A stretch of 64,000 nt of DNA from Burkholderia glumae LMG 2196 = ATCC 33617. GTDB lineage: Bacteria > Pseudomonadota > Gammaproteobacteria > Burkholderiales > Burkholderiaceae. The position numbers and the translations under genes were made by a program. Of this stretch, positions 56,102-64,000 are shown piece after piece (the stretch's first letter is position 1; every line of letters begins with the position of its first letter). A model generated the notes under the pieces. The model was given only the letters and a program-made list of their open reading frames with translations, was not told the origin of the DNA and ran no database searches. The DNA lies in NCBI RefSeq assembly GCF_000960995.1, contig NZ_CP009435.1, positions 620,001 through 684,000 on the forward strand, written 5' to 3'.

Positions 56102-57574
56102 TCACCCGAACAGGCCGTGCAGGAACCAGCGCGGCTCGCTGCCGCGCCGGTCGCGATCCATGTAGATCCAGTAGCAGGCGCCGTCGTCGTCCTGCGCGAC
56201 GTAGTAGTCGCGCTGGACGAGCTGGCCGTCGAACCAGCCGCCCTCGACGCGCTCGGCCGTCGACATCAGGCGCAGCGGCGTGCGGTAGCAAGGCCGGTTC
56301 TCGCGCATCGCGAGCGCGATCGGCTCGGCCAGCAGCCACGCGGGGCGCGGCGCCACGGCCGGCGCCTCGGACGGGCGGCCCGCCGGCGCATGCGACGGCA
56401 GCCAGCGGTTGGCGGCCTCGGGCCGATGGTCGGCGCCGGGCGCCGCGCACAGCACGTTGTCGGCGCCGAGCCGCGCGCGCAGCAGCTCGACCAGCCGCGC
56501 CCGTGCCTCGCGCGTGCGGCCCGGCTCGGGGAACAGCTCGGCGCTCGGCGGCGCGACCGCCTCGACGCGCGTCGCGACGAGCCGCAGCGCCAGCACGGCG
56601 GCCGGCAGCTCGGCGCGCGCGAGCCGCTCGCCGAGCACGCGCAGGCAATGCAGCTCGTCGCGCGTGGGCTCGGCGAACGCGAGCTCGACCGAGGTGGGCG
56701 GCACCGCGCAGCGGCCGCGCTCGTGTTCGAGGTCGAGGCGCAGCGCGACGAGCGAGAGCTGCCGCGCGGCCAGCCAGCCGCCCAGTTGCGCCACCAGCCG
56801 GCGCGCCGCGAACAGCACCGCCTCCGCATGCTCGACGCGTTCCGGCAATTCGAGACGGGTGTCGAACTCGGGGGGGATCGGCAGCCACGCGAACGGCTCC
56901 GGCAGGTCGCCGTAGGCGCGATCGAGCGCTTCGAGCAGCACGGTTCCGCAGCGGCGCTGCAGCCCCGCGCGCGGTAGCCGGCGCAGGCCGCCGAGCGTCG
57001 TGCAGCCGAGCCCGTCGAGCCACCCCGCGTAGGCCCGCGCGGCCGGCAGCAGCACGCAGGGCAGCGCGTCCAGCACGCGCCGCAGGCTGGACTCGCGCGC
57101 CACGCGCCGGCGCGCGCCGCCGCGCGCCCGCGCGAGCAGCCAGGCGCCGCGGCCGGTCGGCGCGGTGCCGAGGCGCGCCGCGTAGCCGAGCGCCGCCAGC
57201 GCGGCGCCCACCTGCCGGCACAGCGCGGGCAGCCCGCCGAACAGCCGCAGGCTCGCGCCGACCTCGACGATCAGGGTCGCCTCCTCGTCGAGCGCGACCG
57301 AGGGCGAGAAGCGCAGCAGCGCCAGCGCGACCGCGCGCAGCGCATCGGCTTCGCGCGCGAGATCGCGTTCGGCGAGATGCGTGTCGGGCGCGAGCGTCAG
57401 CACGCCGCCGCGCTTCATGCCGGGCCGCACGCCGCGCGCGCGCGCGGCCGCGTCGGCCACCAGCACCACGCCCTGCTCGAGCACGGCGCGGCCCGCGGCC
57501 GGCGCGTGCTCAGACGGGCACGCGCACACGTCGAGCGGCAGGCGCGGCAGATGGATGCCGAGCAAGACGCGCAT
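56102..57574 (-). CDS. imuB: ImuB, inactive Y-family polymerase
   Basis: Adaptor linking DnaE2 to the beta clamp. The 490 residues have the Y-polymerase fold but begin LLGIHLPRLPLDVCA in place of the catalytic D-x-D-x-F; the SLDE motif region is likewise without the acids (FSPSVALDEEATLIVEVG). It overlaps imuA by 65 bases. Confidence 0.92.
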   Translation of the reverse strand: MRVLLGIHLPRLPLDVCACPSEHAPAAGRAVLEQGVVLVADAAARARGVRPGMKRGGVLTLAPDTHLAERDLAREADALRAVALALLRFSPSVALDEEATLIVEVGASLRLFGGLPALCRQVGAALAALGYAARLGTAPTGRGAWLLARARGGARRRVARESSLRRVLDALPCVLLPAARAYAGWLDGLGCTTLGGLRRLPRAGLQRRCGTVLLEALDRAYGDLPEPFAWLPIPPEFDTRLELPERVEHAEAVLFAARRLVAQLGGWLAARQLSLVALRLDLEHERGRCAVPPTSVELAFAEPTRDELHCLRVLGERLARAELPAAVLALRLVATRVEAVAPPSAELFPEPGRTREARARLVELLRARLGADNVLCAAPGADHRPEAANRWLPSHAPAGRPSEAPAVAPRPAWLLAEPIALAMRENRPCYRTPLRLMSTAERVEGGWFDGQLVQRDYYVAQDDDGACYWIYMDRDRRGSEPRWFLHGLFG

Positions 57575-58220
57575 AACGACCCTCCACGATCGGCGACGGC
57601 AACGCGAGTTCGAGCCGCGCCGCGCAGGCCGGCCCGCGGCGCTTGACGATCTCGACCGACACGCCGCACGGCTGCGGCCGCACCGCGAGCCGCAGCACCG
57701 CCGGCGACGGCTGGCGCGCCGCCGCGAGCGGGCGCAGCATCACGAACAGCGTGTCGCCGGCGCGCGCGGCCGCCAGATGCAGGCGCCGCAACACGTCGGC
57801 CGGCGCGGCTTCCATCTGCCAGAACAGCAGCGCGCCACAGCAGCCCGTCTTCAGCGATTGCTCGGCTGTCCACAGGGCATCGCGCCGGTTGGCTGTGCGC
57901 AACCACAGCAGCGCATCGAGCGGCACGCCGAATGCGGCCAGCGCGGCCGCGTTCGGCGGATGCGGGGGCGCCACCAGCGCGAGCGGGCGCCGCTCGGCGA
58001 CGCTGCCGGCCAGCCCCGGCGCGAGCAGCCGCATCTCGCCGCAGCCCGGGTGTGGAACCAGCAGCTCGACGAGCCCCCCCACCGGCCAGCCGCCGCCCGG
58101 CAGCTCGGCCGACAGCGCCGGATAGCCGGTGCCGACCGTGCGCGGGCCGCCGCGGGCGAGCTGGGAGCCGCGCCAGAGCGATGGATGCAGCGATTCGGGA
58201 GAGACGGAAGCGGTAGGCAT
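57510..58220 (-). CDS. imuA: ImuA, RecA/SulA-like SOS mutagenesis protein
   Basis: A RecA-fold-like protein of the mutasome. The 236 residues carry GGGWPVGGLVELLVPHPGCGE near residue 42, a degenerate Walker A, and WLRTANRRDALWTAEQSLK. No full P-loop is present, so ATPase activity is doubtful. First gene of imuA-imuB-dnaE2, directly behind the LexA box. Confidence 0.9.
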   Translation of the reverse strand: MPTASVSPESLHPSLWRGSQLARGGPRTVGTGYPALSAELPGGGWPVGGLVELLVPHPGCGEMRLLAPGLAGSVAERRPLALVAPPHPPNAAALAAFGVPLDALLWLRTANRRDALWTAEQSLKTGCCGALLFWQMEAAPADVLRRLHLAAARAGDTLFVMLRPLAAARQPSPAVLRLAVRPQPCGVSVEIVKRRGPACAARLELALPSPIVEGRYARLARHPSAAPAARRVRVPV

Positions 58221-58234
58221 GAGGCGACCGATTA

Positions 58235-58250
58235 CTGTATGTTTATACAG
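58235..58250 (-). promoter_or_regulatory. LexA (SOS) box of the imu operon
   Basis: CTGTATGTTTATACAG fits CTGT-N8-ACAG exactly and continues to TACTG..CAGTA. It is 15 bases upstream of imuA. On the minus strand TATACT (58249-58254) overlaps it as a -10. Confidence 0.92.
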
Positions 58251-58313
58251 TATAGTGGAAGCCGCCCGGCTGCGACAAATTCAAAGATGACTTTTTGCCG
58301 GGGCCCGAAACGA

Positions 58314-58337
58314 CGAAAGGCCCCGCGGGGCCTTTCG
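58314..58337 (-). terminator. Terminator-like hairpin after metQ
   Basis: CGAAAGGCCCC and GGGGCCTTTCG form a long stem. The following minus-strand bases (CGTCGTTTCGG) hold only a short T run. Confidence 0.5.
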
Positions 58338-58368
58338 ATCGACGACCGGTGAAACGCGGCGGGCGCGC

Positions 58369-59184
58369 TCAGAACGACGGCACCATCGAACCCTTGAACT
58401 GCTTGTTGATGAACGCCTTCACTTCCGGCGACTGATAGGCCGCGACGAGCTTCTTCACCCACGGCTGGTTGCGGTCCTGCGCGCGCACCGCGATCAGGTT
58501 CGCGTAGGGGCTCGTCAGCGATTCGAGCGCGATCGCGTCCTTGGTCGGCTGCAGGTTCGCGGCCAGCGCGTAATTGGTGTTGATCACCGCCGCGTCCACG
58601 TCGCCGAGCACGCGCGGCAGCTGCGCCGCGTCCAGCTCGGAGATCTTCAACTTCTTCGGGTTGTCGGCGATGTCGAGCACCGTCGCGTTGTTGCCGCCCG
58701 TGCCCGCGCCGCCCTTCAGCTTGATCACGCCCTGCGCCTGCAGCAGCAGCAGCGCGCGGTTCTCGTTCGACGGATCGTTCGGCACCGCGAGCTTGGCGCC
58801 CACCGGCAGGTCCTTCAGCGACTTGAACTTCTTCGAATACACGCCGATCGGCGAGATGTAGGTCAGGCCCGCGCTGACGATCTTGTAGCCGCGCTGCTTC
58901 ACCTGGCTGTCGAGGTAGGGCTGGTGCTGGAAGCTGTTGGCGTCGAGGTCGCCCGAATCGAGCGCCGCGTTCGGCTGCACATAGTCGTTGAACTCGATCA
59001 CCTTCACGTTCAGGCCTTGCTTCTCCTTGGCGACCTTCTGCACCACCTGCCACACCTGCGCATCCGGGCCGGCGACCGTGCCGACCTTGATCACCTTGTC
59101 CTGCGCGTGGGCGCCGAACGACATGCCGAGGGCCGCCCCGGCGGCGACGGCGGACACTGCTTTCAGGAGATTGCGACGCTTCAT
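58369..59184 (-). CDS. metQ: MetQ/NlpA family substrate-binding protein
   Basis: Periplasmic receptor of methionine ABC importers. The 271 residues have a signal (MKRRNLLKAVSAVAAGAALG..AHA-Q) and the fold with VIKVGTVAGP, FNDYVQPNAALDSGDLDANSFQHQPYL and INTNYALAA. There is no Cys, so unlike E. coli MetQ it is soluble periplasmic, not a lipoprotein. metN and metI are not adjacent. The start follows a long upstream frame that is not family-like. Confidence 0.92.
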   Translation of the reverse strand: MKRRNLLKAVSAVAAGAALGMSFGAHAQDKVIKVGTVAGPDAQVWQVVQKVAKEKQGLNVKVIEFNDYVQPNAALDSGDLDANSFQHQPYLDSQVKQRGYKIVSAGLTYISPIGVYSKKFKSLKDLPVGAKLAVPNDPSNENRALLLLQAQGVIKLKGGAGTGGNNATVLDIADNPKKLKISELDAAQLPRVLGDVDAAVINTNYALAANLQPTKDAIALESLTSPYANLIAVRAQDRNQPWVKKLVAAYQSPEVKAFINKQFKGSMVPSF

Positions 59185-59443
59185 CTGTTGTTCTCGCTTG
59201 CGTTGTTGCGGTACCGGCTTGATAAAAGGACGGCGCGGCTCGTGGCCGCCCCGCCCGTCAAAGAGTGCGCATGGTGTCACAGGATCGGCGCCGCGTGAAA
59301 TACATCCCACTCATATGGGTATGCCGGGCGCTGGCAATGCCGGCGGCCGGCGCGGCCGCGAACGGACAGGACCCCGCTGGTCCGTGGCGGGCGGGCCGTT
59401 CGCTTCGCCCGGCGGCGACTCGCGGACGCCGAAGCCGGCCCGC
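59185..59443. promoter_or_regulatory. Gap upstream of metQ
   Basis: 259 bases with no gene supported. No MetJ, SAM or SAH regulatory element was recognised. The small inverted repeat CCCACTCATATGGG at 59307-59320 is noted without assigned function. Confidence 0.3.
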
Positions 59444-60055
59444 TCAGCCCAGCAACAGCCTCAGGTCGTGCACCCAGGGCGCCGGCCCCTGCCCGTCGCG
59501 CACGAACAGGCGCAGCTTGCCGGCCGGGTCGAACACGTAGCTCGCCGCCGTGTGGTCCATCGTGTAGCCGTCGGGCGTCTTGCCGGGCGATTTCGCGTAA
59601 TAGATCCGGAAGTCCTTCGCCACCTGCTTGAGCTGCGCCTCGCCGGCCGGGCGCAGCGCGACGAACGACGGATCGAACGCGGCCACGTACTGCGCGATAA
59701 GCGGCGCCGTATCGCGCTCGGGATCGACGGTGACGAGCAGCACCTGCACGCGCTTGCCCTCGGCGCCGAGCTGCTGCCTCGCCTGCGCGAGTTCGGCCAA
59801 CGTGGTCGGGCAGACGTCGGGGCAATGCGTATAGCCGAACACCAGCACCACGGCGCGGCCCTTGTAGTCGGCGAGCGTGCGCGTGCGGCCGGTGGTGTCG
59901 GGCAGCGCGAAGTCCTGGCCGAACTGCGTGTTGCCGGTGATGTCGAGATTCTCGAAGGCCGGCTGGCGGCTGCAGCCGCCGAGCAGCAGCGCGCCGGCCG
60001 CGGCGCAGGCGGCCAGCCAGCGCCGCCGCGTGGACGGGATGGGGCGCGGCATCAT
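59444..60055 (-). CDS. SCO1/SenC family copper chaperone lipoprotein
   Basis: Delivers copper or redox equivalents to the CuA site of cytochrome oxidase. The 203 residues have the lipobox LLLGGC near residue 28, the metal motif THCPDVCP (CxxxC) near residue 80 and the distal His in TMDHTAAS. Two tandem ATGs start it (MMPRP). It lies 10 bases downstream of ctaB. Confidence 0.94.
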   Translation of the reverse strand: MMPRPIPSTRRRWLAACAAAGALLLGGCSRQPAFENLDITGNTQFGQDFALPDTTGRTRTLADYKGRAVVLVFGYTHCPDVCPTTLAELAQARQQLGAEGKRVQVLLVTVDPERDTAPLIAQYVAAFDPSFVALRPAGEAQLKQVAKDFRIYYAKSPGKTPDGYTMDHTAASYVFDPAGKLRLFVRDGQGPAPWVHDLRLLLG

Positions 60056-60065
60056 CGCGGCGCGC

Positions 60066-60968
60066 TCAGAAGCCGAGCAGCGGGCGCAGGTAATGATCGA
60101 CGAGCAGCGCCATGAACAGCAGCGAGAGATAGACGATCGAGTAGCGGAACGCGCGGCGCGCGAGCGCATCGGAATAGTCGACGTAGACCTTCCACGCGTA
60201 GGCGATGAACACCGCACCGAGCAGCACCGCGCTCGCCAGATAGACCACGCCGCTCATGCCCGAGATGAACGGCATCATCGTCACGACGAACAGGATGAGC
60301 GTGTAGAGCAGGATGTGCAGCCGCGTGAACTTCTCGCCGTGCGTGACGGGCAGCATCGGCAGGCCCGAGTTCTCGTAGTCCTTGATCCGGTAGAGCGCGA
60401 GCACCCAGAAGTGCGGCGGGGTCCAGACGAAGATGATCAGCACCAGGATCCACGCGTCGCCGGGCACGGTGCCCGTCACGGCGGCCCAGCCGAGCGCCGG
60501 CGGCATCGCGCCGGACGCGCCGCCGATCACGATGTTCTGCGGCGTGGCGGGTTTGAGCAGCAGCGTGTAGACGACCGCGTAGCCGACGAAGGTGGCGATC
60601 GTCAGCCACATCGTCAGCGGATTCGTGAAGGTGTAGAGCGTCCACGCGCCGACGCCGCCGAGCACCGTCGAGAAGGCCAGGATCTGCGGCGTGGTGATCT
60701 CGCCGCGCGCGGAAGGCCGCCATGCGGTGCGGCGCATCTTCGCGTCGATCTTCTGCTCGACGAGACAGTTGATCGCGAACGCGGCGCCGGCCAGCAGCCA
60801 GATGCCGATCGTGCCGCCGATCAGCGGGCGCAGCGGCACCATGCCGGGCGTGGCGAGGAACATCCCGATCACGGCGCAGAACACCGCGAGTTGCGTGACG
60901 CGCGGCTTGGTCAGCGCGAAATATTGCGACAGGCGGCTGCCGGAGGACTGGGAAAGCGAGGATTCCAT
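60066..60968 (-). CDS. ctaB: Protoheme IX farnesyltransferase (heme O synthase)
   Basis: UbiA-family prenyltransferase making heme O in the inner membrane. The 300 residues have the first Asp-rich loop in NCLVEQKIDAKMRRT and the second in RIKDYENSGLPM, and about nine TM helices. It lies between ctaA (14-base gap) and the SCO gene, so heme O and heme A synthesis are linked. Confidence 0.96.
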   Translation of the reverse strand: MESSLSQSSGSRLSQYFALTKPRVTQLAVFCAVIGMFLATPGMVPLRPLIGGTIGIWLLAGAAFAINCLVEQKIDAKMRRTAWRPSARGEITTPQILAFSTVLGGVGAWTLYTFTNPLTMWLTIATFVGYAVVYTLLLKPATPQNIVIGGASGAMPPALGWAAVTGTVPGDAWILVLIIFVWTPPHFWVLALYRIKDYENSGLPMLPVTHGEKFTRLHILLYTLILFVVTMMPFISGMSGVVYLASAVLLGAVFIAYAWKVYVDYSDALARRAFRYSIVYLSLLFMALLVDHYLRPLLGF

Positions 60969-60982
60969 GGGCGTGGGGAGCG

Positions 60983-62092
60983 TCAGGCGGGCGCGATGTC
61001 GCGCGCGCGAAGCGCGACGCGGCCGGGACGGCTTGAAAGGATTCGAAAGTTTAACATGACGAGCAACAGCAGCAGGATCGCCGCCCCGCCGTTGTGCGCG
61101 ACGGCGACCGGCAGCGGCCACTGCAGCACGATGTTCGAGAGCCCCGTCAGGAACTGGATCGCGACCACCAGCAGCACGCCGTTGGCGGGCCGCCGCAGCG
61201 ATTCGAAGCGGCGCATGCGCCAGGCGAACGCGACCAGGTAGGCGACCACCACCACGGCGAACGTGCGGTGGGTCCAGTGGATCGCCACCAGCGCGTCCTG
61301 GGTGATCACCTCGCCGTCGCCGGACATGCCGAGCGCGCGCCACAGGTGGAAGCCGTGCGCGAAATCCATCGGCGGCAGCCACTGGCCGTTGCAGGTCGGG
61401 AAATCGGTGCAGGCGAGCACGGCGTAGTTGGTGCTGACCCAGCCGCCCAGCGCGATCTGCACCACCAGCAGCACCAGCGCCGTGAGCGCGGCCGCGCGGT
61501 GGCGCCCCGCCTCGGGCTCCCGGGCCGGCAGCGGCGTCATGCGCGCGGCCAGCCAGCCGAGCGCACCGAGCAGCGTGAGGCCGAGCAGCAGGTGGGTGGT
61601 GACGATCACCGGCTGCAGCTTCATGGTGACCGTCCAGGCGCCGAACACGCCCTGCACGACGATCAGCAGCAGCAGGCCGGTGGGCCACCACGGCGACACC
61701 GACAGCGGCCGGCGGCGCGCCTTCGCGACCCAGGCGATGGTCATCTGCGCGATGATCAGCACGCCGATCGCCATCGCGAAATAGCGGTGGATCATCTCGA
61801 TCCAGGCCTTGGTCATGCTGACCGGGCCGGTGGGCATCGCCAGGTGCGCGGCCGAGATCGCCGCGTGCGCGACGAACGGCGACGAGGTGCCGTAGCAGCC
61901 GGGCCAGTCCGGGCAGCCGAGCCCGGAGTCGGTGAGCCGCGTGAAGCCGCCGAACATCACGAGATCGAGCGTGAAGAACGTCGTCATCCAGACGAGCTTG
62001 CGGAATTTGTCGTCGTCGGTCTTCACCCACACGTAGGAGAGGGGCAACAGCGCGATGGTGAGGCCGATCAGGCCCAGTTGCAGTAAGTACAT
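60983..62092 (-). CDS. ctaA: Heme A synthase (COX15/CtaA)
   Basis: Oxidises the C8 methyl of heme O to give heme A. The 369 residues have about eight TM helices and family motifs GGFTRLTDSGLGCPDWPGC near residue 49, WIEMIHRYFA, VTTHLLLG and IHWTHRTFA, with the heme-ligand His residues. Confidence 0.95.
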   Translation of the reverse strand: MYLLQLGLIGLTIALLPLSYVWVKTDDDKFRKLVWMTTFFTLDLVMFGGFTRLTDSGLGCPDWPGCYGTSSPFVAHAAISAAHLAMPTGPVSMTKAWIEMIHRYFAMAIGVLIIAQMTIAWVAKARRRPLSVSPWWPTGLLLLIVVQGVFGAWTVTMKLQPVIVTTHLLLGLTLLGALGWLAARMTPLPAREPEAGRHRAAALTALVLLVVQIALGGWVSTNYAVLACTDFPTCNGQWLPPMDFAHGFHLWRALGMSGDGEVITQDALVAIHWTHRTFAVVVVAYLVAFAWRMRRFESLRRPANGVLLVVAIQFLTGLSNIVLQWPLPVAVAHNGGAAILLLLLVMLNFRILSSRPGRVALRARDIAPA

Positions 62093-62123
62093 CCGGGAGT
62101 TCTCGATTGCGGGTACCGGCCGT

Positions 62124-62846
62124 TCAGCCGATGCTCGACCACTTGAGCAGCTTGGTCACGTCGTGCTTGATCCGGCTGGGGTCGGGGTCCTTCGGGAAGC
62201 GCATCATCAGGTTGCCGTTGGGGTCCACCAGATAGATGTGATCCGTCGCCTGCGTGCCGGCCTCGGCCGGCAGCCACGCGTCGAGCGCGGCCGGATCGGC
62301 GACCAGGCGCCGGGTGTCCGGATAGGCGGCCAGCAGTCTCGCATCGATGGCCGCCGCGTCGCGGCGCAGCCAGACCATCGTGATGCGCTGCCGCTCGCCG
62401 CCCTGCGTCGCGCGGACCTGCCGCATGAAGTACAGCTTCCGGGCGCACGCATCATCGCACAAACTGCCGTTTTCCATCATGAGCAGCCAGACCCCGCGCA
62501 GCGAGGCGAGCGCCACGGTTCGGCCGTTTTCGTCGGTCGCCGTGAGCGTGGCGGGGATCGGCCGCTGCGGCTCGATCAGCGTGCCGTAGTTGGTCGAAGC
62601 GCCGCGGGGCTTGATCACGTAGTAGGTGAAGTAGGAGGCGATGAGCGGCGCCGCGCAGATCAGGCACAGCGCGAGCACCACCCAGCGCCCGCGGCGCCAC
62701 GAGCCGCGCTGCGACGATGTGTCGCGCTCAGAATGGGGGTCGCGACCCGTTCCACCCTGGCCGGACGGGCGGTCAGGCGAGTGGTCGGGACTAGGCCGGG
62801 CCGGCGTCGGACGGGAAGGCTGGGTCGACACGAAATTCCTCTTCAT
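62124..62846 (-). CDS. Sco-like thioredoxin-fold membrane protein
   Basis: A 240-residue protein with a polar N-terminus rich in Pro/Ser/Gly, one TM helix (about 57-80, WVVLALCLICAAPLIASYF), and a periplasmic part with thioredoxin/Sco-like order: VALASLRGVWLLMMENGSLCDDACARK (split) then DHIYLVDPNGNLMMRFP. CDDAC is a CxxxC copper or redox motif as in Sco proteins. Between ctaA and SURF1, an oxidase-assembly role is likely. In Burkholderia it is usually annotated as hypothetical. Confidence 0.78.
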   Translation of the reverse strand: MKRNFVSTQPSRPTPARPSPDHSPDRPSGQGGTGRDPHSERDTSSQRGSWRRGRWVVLALCLICAAPLIASYFTYYVIKPRGASTNYGTLIEPQRPIPATLTATDENGRTVALASLRGVWLLMMENGSLCDDACARKLYFMRQVRATQGGERQRITMVWLRRDAAAIDARLLAAYPDTRRLVADPAALDAWLPAEAGTQATDHIYLVDPNGNLMMRFPKDPDPSRIKHDVTKLLKWSSIG

Positions 62847-62895
62847 CGTCTGGATAGGGAGCGGGGCGCGGCGCCGAACGCCGCCGGTGGCGCGC

Positions 62896-63609
62896 TCAGG
62901 TCGCGCCCGAAGGCTTGCGCGCCGCGCGCCGCGCCGCGTAGAGCCCGAAACCGGCCGCCGCCGCGGCGATCGCCCACCACTGCACCATGTAGCCGTAGTT
63001 GCGCCCCACATCCTGCGTCGGCTGCGGCCAATCGCGCACCAGGCCGTCGCCGCTGTCGCTGGTCTGCTGGATCACGTAGGACTGCAGCGGCAGCCCGGTT
63101 TCCCGCGCATAGGCGGCGAGCTCGAGATTCTGGCGAATCGGCTGGTGCCCGGCCGAACCACCCCGCCCCAGTTCGAACGCGCGCGACGCGTCGGCGCGCG
63201 CGATGCCTTCGATCGTCACGGTGCCGGACGGCGTCGCGAACGGCGCCATCGCGGTGCGGTCGGCGCTGTTGCGCGGCAGCCAGCCGCGGTTGACGAGCAC
63301 GTAGCCGCCGTCCGCGAGCCGCATCGGCATCACCACGTAGAAGCCGGGCTGATCGCGGTAGGCGCGATTATCGAGATAAACCGCGGCAGCGGGAAGGAAG
63401 CGACCCGTCGCACGCACGCGGTGGAACTCGACCGCGCCGAGCGCCGTCGGCGCCGAGCTCGCCTCGAACGGGGCCGCATGCTCGTAGCGCTGCACCTGCG
63501 CCTCGAGCGCCTCTTTCCGATGCGCGCGATCGCGCTGCCAGAAGCCGAGCCGCAGCGTCACGGCGATCACCGCGAGGATCAGCAGCGTGGGCAGCCAGCG
63601 CAGCTTCAC
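62896..63609 (-). CDS. SURF1 family cytochrome oxidase assembly protein
   Basis: Assists heme a insertion into subunit I. The 237 residues have two TM helices (near residues 5-23 and 210-228), typical hairpin topology, and motifs LGFWQRDRAHRK, NRGWLPR and the end QWWAIAAAAAGFGLYAARR. It heads the minus-strand assembly run. Confidence 0.93.
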   Translation of the reverse strand: MKLRWLPTLLILAVIAVTLRLGFWQRDRAHRKEALEAQVQRYEHAAPFEASSAPTALGAVEFHRVRATGRFLPAAAVYLDNRAYRDQPGFYVVMPMRLADGGYVLVNRGWLPRNSADRTAMAPFATPSGTVTIEGIARADASRAFELGRGGSAGHQPIRQNLELAAYARETGLPLQSYVIQQTSDSGDGLVRDWPQPTQDVGRNYGYMVQWWAIAAAAAGFGLYAARRAARKPSGAT

Positions 63610-63696
63610 CGCAGACGCTCCGACGTGTCACATCGACGCGATCGAAGTGGGATAATCGCCACGTCTGCGACGAATCGCCATATCACGGTAAGTGCC

Positions 63697-63906
63697 ATGC
63701 ACATCCTCGTTCCCATCGCGTTTGCGCTGATCCTCGCGAGCCTCGCTTCGGCCCTCTATTTCATGATGCACGACCGGGGCCAGACCAAACGCATGGTCTG
63801 GTCGCTCGCGACGCGCGTCGGCCTGTCGATCTCGCTGTTCCTGTTCATCCTGTTCGCGAACTGGATGGGCTGGATCCACTCGACCGGCATCCCGCTCGGC
63901 CGCTGA
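63697..63906 (+). CDS. Twin-TM protein of DUF2909 family
   Basis: A 69-residue protein with two TM helices (about 4-25 and 43-63) and a short basic loop (MMHDRGQTKRMVWSLATR). In related genomes it lies in the cytochrome aa3 cluster, so a minor role in oxidase assembly is inferred only. It faces away from SURF1. Confidence 0.78.
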   Translation: MHILVPIAFALILASLASALYFMMHDRGQTKRMVWSLATRVGLSISLFLFILFANWMGWIHSTGIPLGR

Positions 63907-63957
63907 GGCCGGCGAGGCCGCGCCCCGCACGCGCACCGCGTGCCATGCGCGCGCCTG

Positions 63958-64000
63958 CTACGACAGCCAGTACACCACCACGTACAGGCCCAGCCACACC
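63958..64000 (-). CDS. ctaE: Cytochrome c oxidase subunit III, C-terminal codons only
   Basis: The last 13 codons read V-W-L-G-L-Y-V-V-V-Y-W-L-S then TAG, matching the usual subunit III end (HFVDVVWL..VYW). The gene continues past the right edge. It places the assembly genes directly beside the aa3 oxidase structural genes. Confidence 0.75.
   Translation of the reverse strand, partial: VWLGLYVVVYWLS

Noticed and set aside
62843..63031. Short frames in the SURF1/Sco-like overlap zone
   Set aside because: Antisense or out-of-frame pieces of SURF1 with no start signal.

Overview
The window is a high-GC (about two thirds G+C by eye), gene-dense stretch of a beta-proteobacterial chromosome, almost certainly Burkholderia. 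Support comes from the gene order kdsD-kdsC-lptC-lptA-lptB-rpoN-hpf-ptsN-hprK-rapZ, ispE-tRNA-Gln-prs-rplY-pth, and ssb-MFS beside uvrA, from an imuA-imuB-dnaE2 cassette, and from aa3-oxidase assembly genes (SCO, ctaB, ctaA, SURF1). The species cannot be fixed from this window. No insertion sequence, prophage, integrase or CRISPR array was seen; most of it is core genome.

Layout. 1-6 kb: ssb (cut by the window edge), an MFS carrier, uvrA and an AI-2E-family membrane protein. 6-9 kb (minus): apt, a LysE exporter, a Tnr3-like Nudix hydrolase and purU. 9-20 kb: kefB, divergent from a long plus-strand run for Kdo synthesis (kdsD, kdsC), LPS transport (lptC, lptA, lptB), sigma-54 (rpoN), ribosome hibernation (hpf) and the regulatory PTS branch (ptsN, hprK, rapZ). 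20-23 kb: a Lon-substrate-domain protein, then mutM-mutY (8-oxoguanine repair). 22.7-28.8 kb: TPR protein, lolB, ispE, tRNA-Gln, prs, rplY, pth. 28.8-33.2 kb: hisC, a ferredoxin, an AtoE-like fatty-acid carrier, coaD and rsmD. 33.4-38.2 kb: ftsY, a decayed maleylacetoacetate isomerase remnant, ybiB and leuA.

38.4-44.4 kb: an NTF2-like protein, a PagL-like lipid A deacylase, rpoH under a perfect CIRCE operator, and the cytochrome bd operon cydP-cydA-cydB-cydX with an FNR-type box upstream. 44.4-51.1 kb (minus): a complete N-acetylglucosamine operon (nagA, nagB-II, an EIIA-HPr-EI fusion, nagE). 51.8-58.3 kb (minus): a J-domain membrane protein and the SOS mutagenesis cassette dnaE2-imuB-imuA behind a LexA box. 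58.4-64 kb: a metQ without metN/metI next to it, then SCO, ctaB, ctaA, a Sco-like protein and SURF1, a 69-residue twin-TM protein and the last codons of a subunit III gene.

The most interesting signals are small and regulatory: an unlisted 24-codon leader peptide ahead of leuA with four rare CTA leucine codons in its last ten codons; a kdsD promoter that predicts a leaderless mRNA; the CIRCE-covered rpoH promoter with a start-stop (ATGTGA) overlapping the real GTG start; a second EIIB domain in NagE that has lost its phosphorylated cysteine; a PagL homologue whose catalytic Glu position is Asn; and a Sco-like CxxxC protein inside the oxidase assembly cluster. I found no convincing wholly new multi-gene system.
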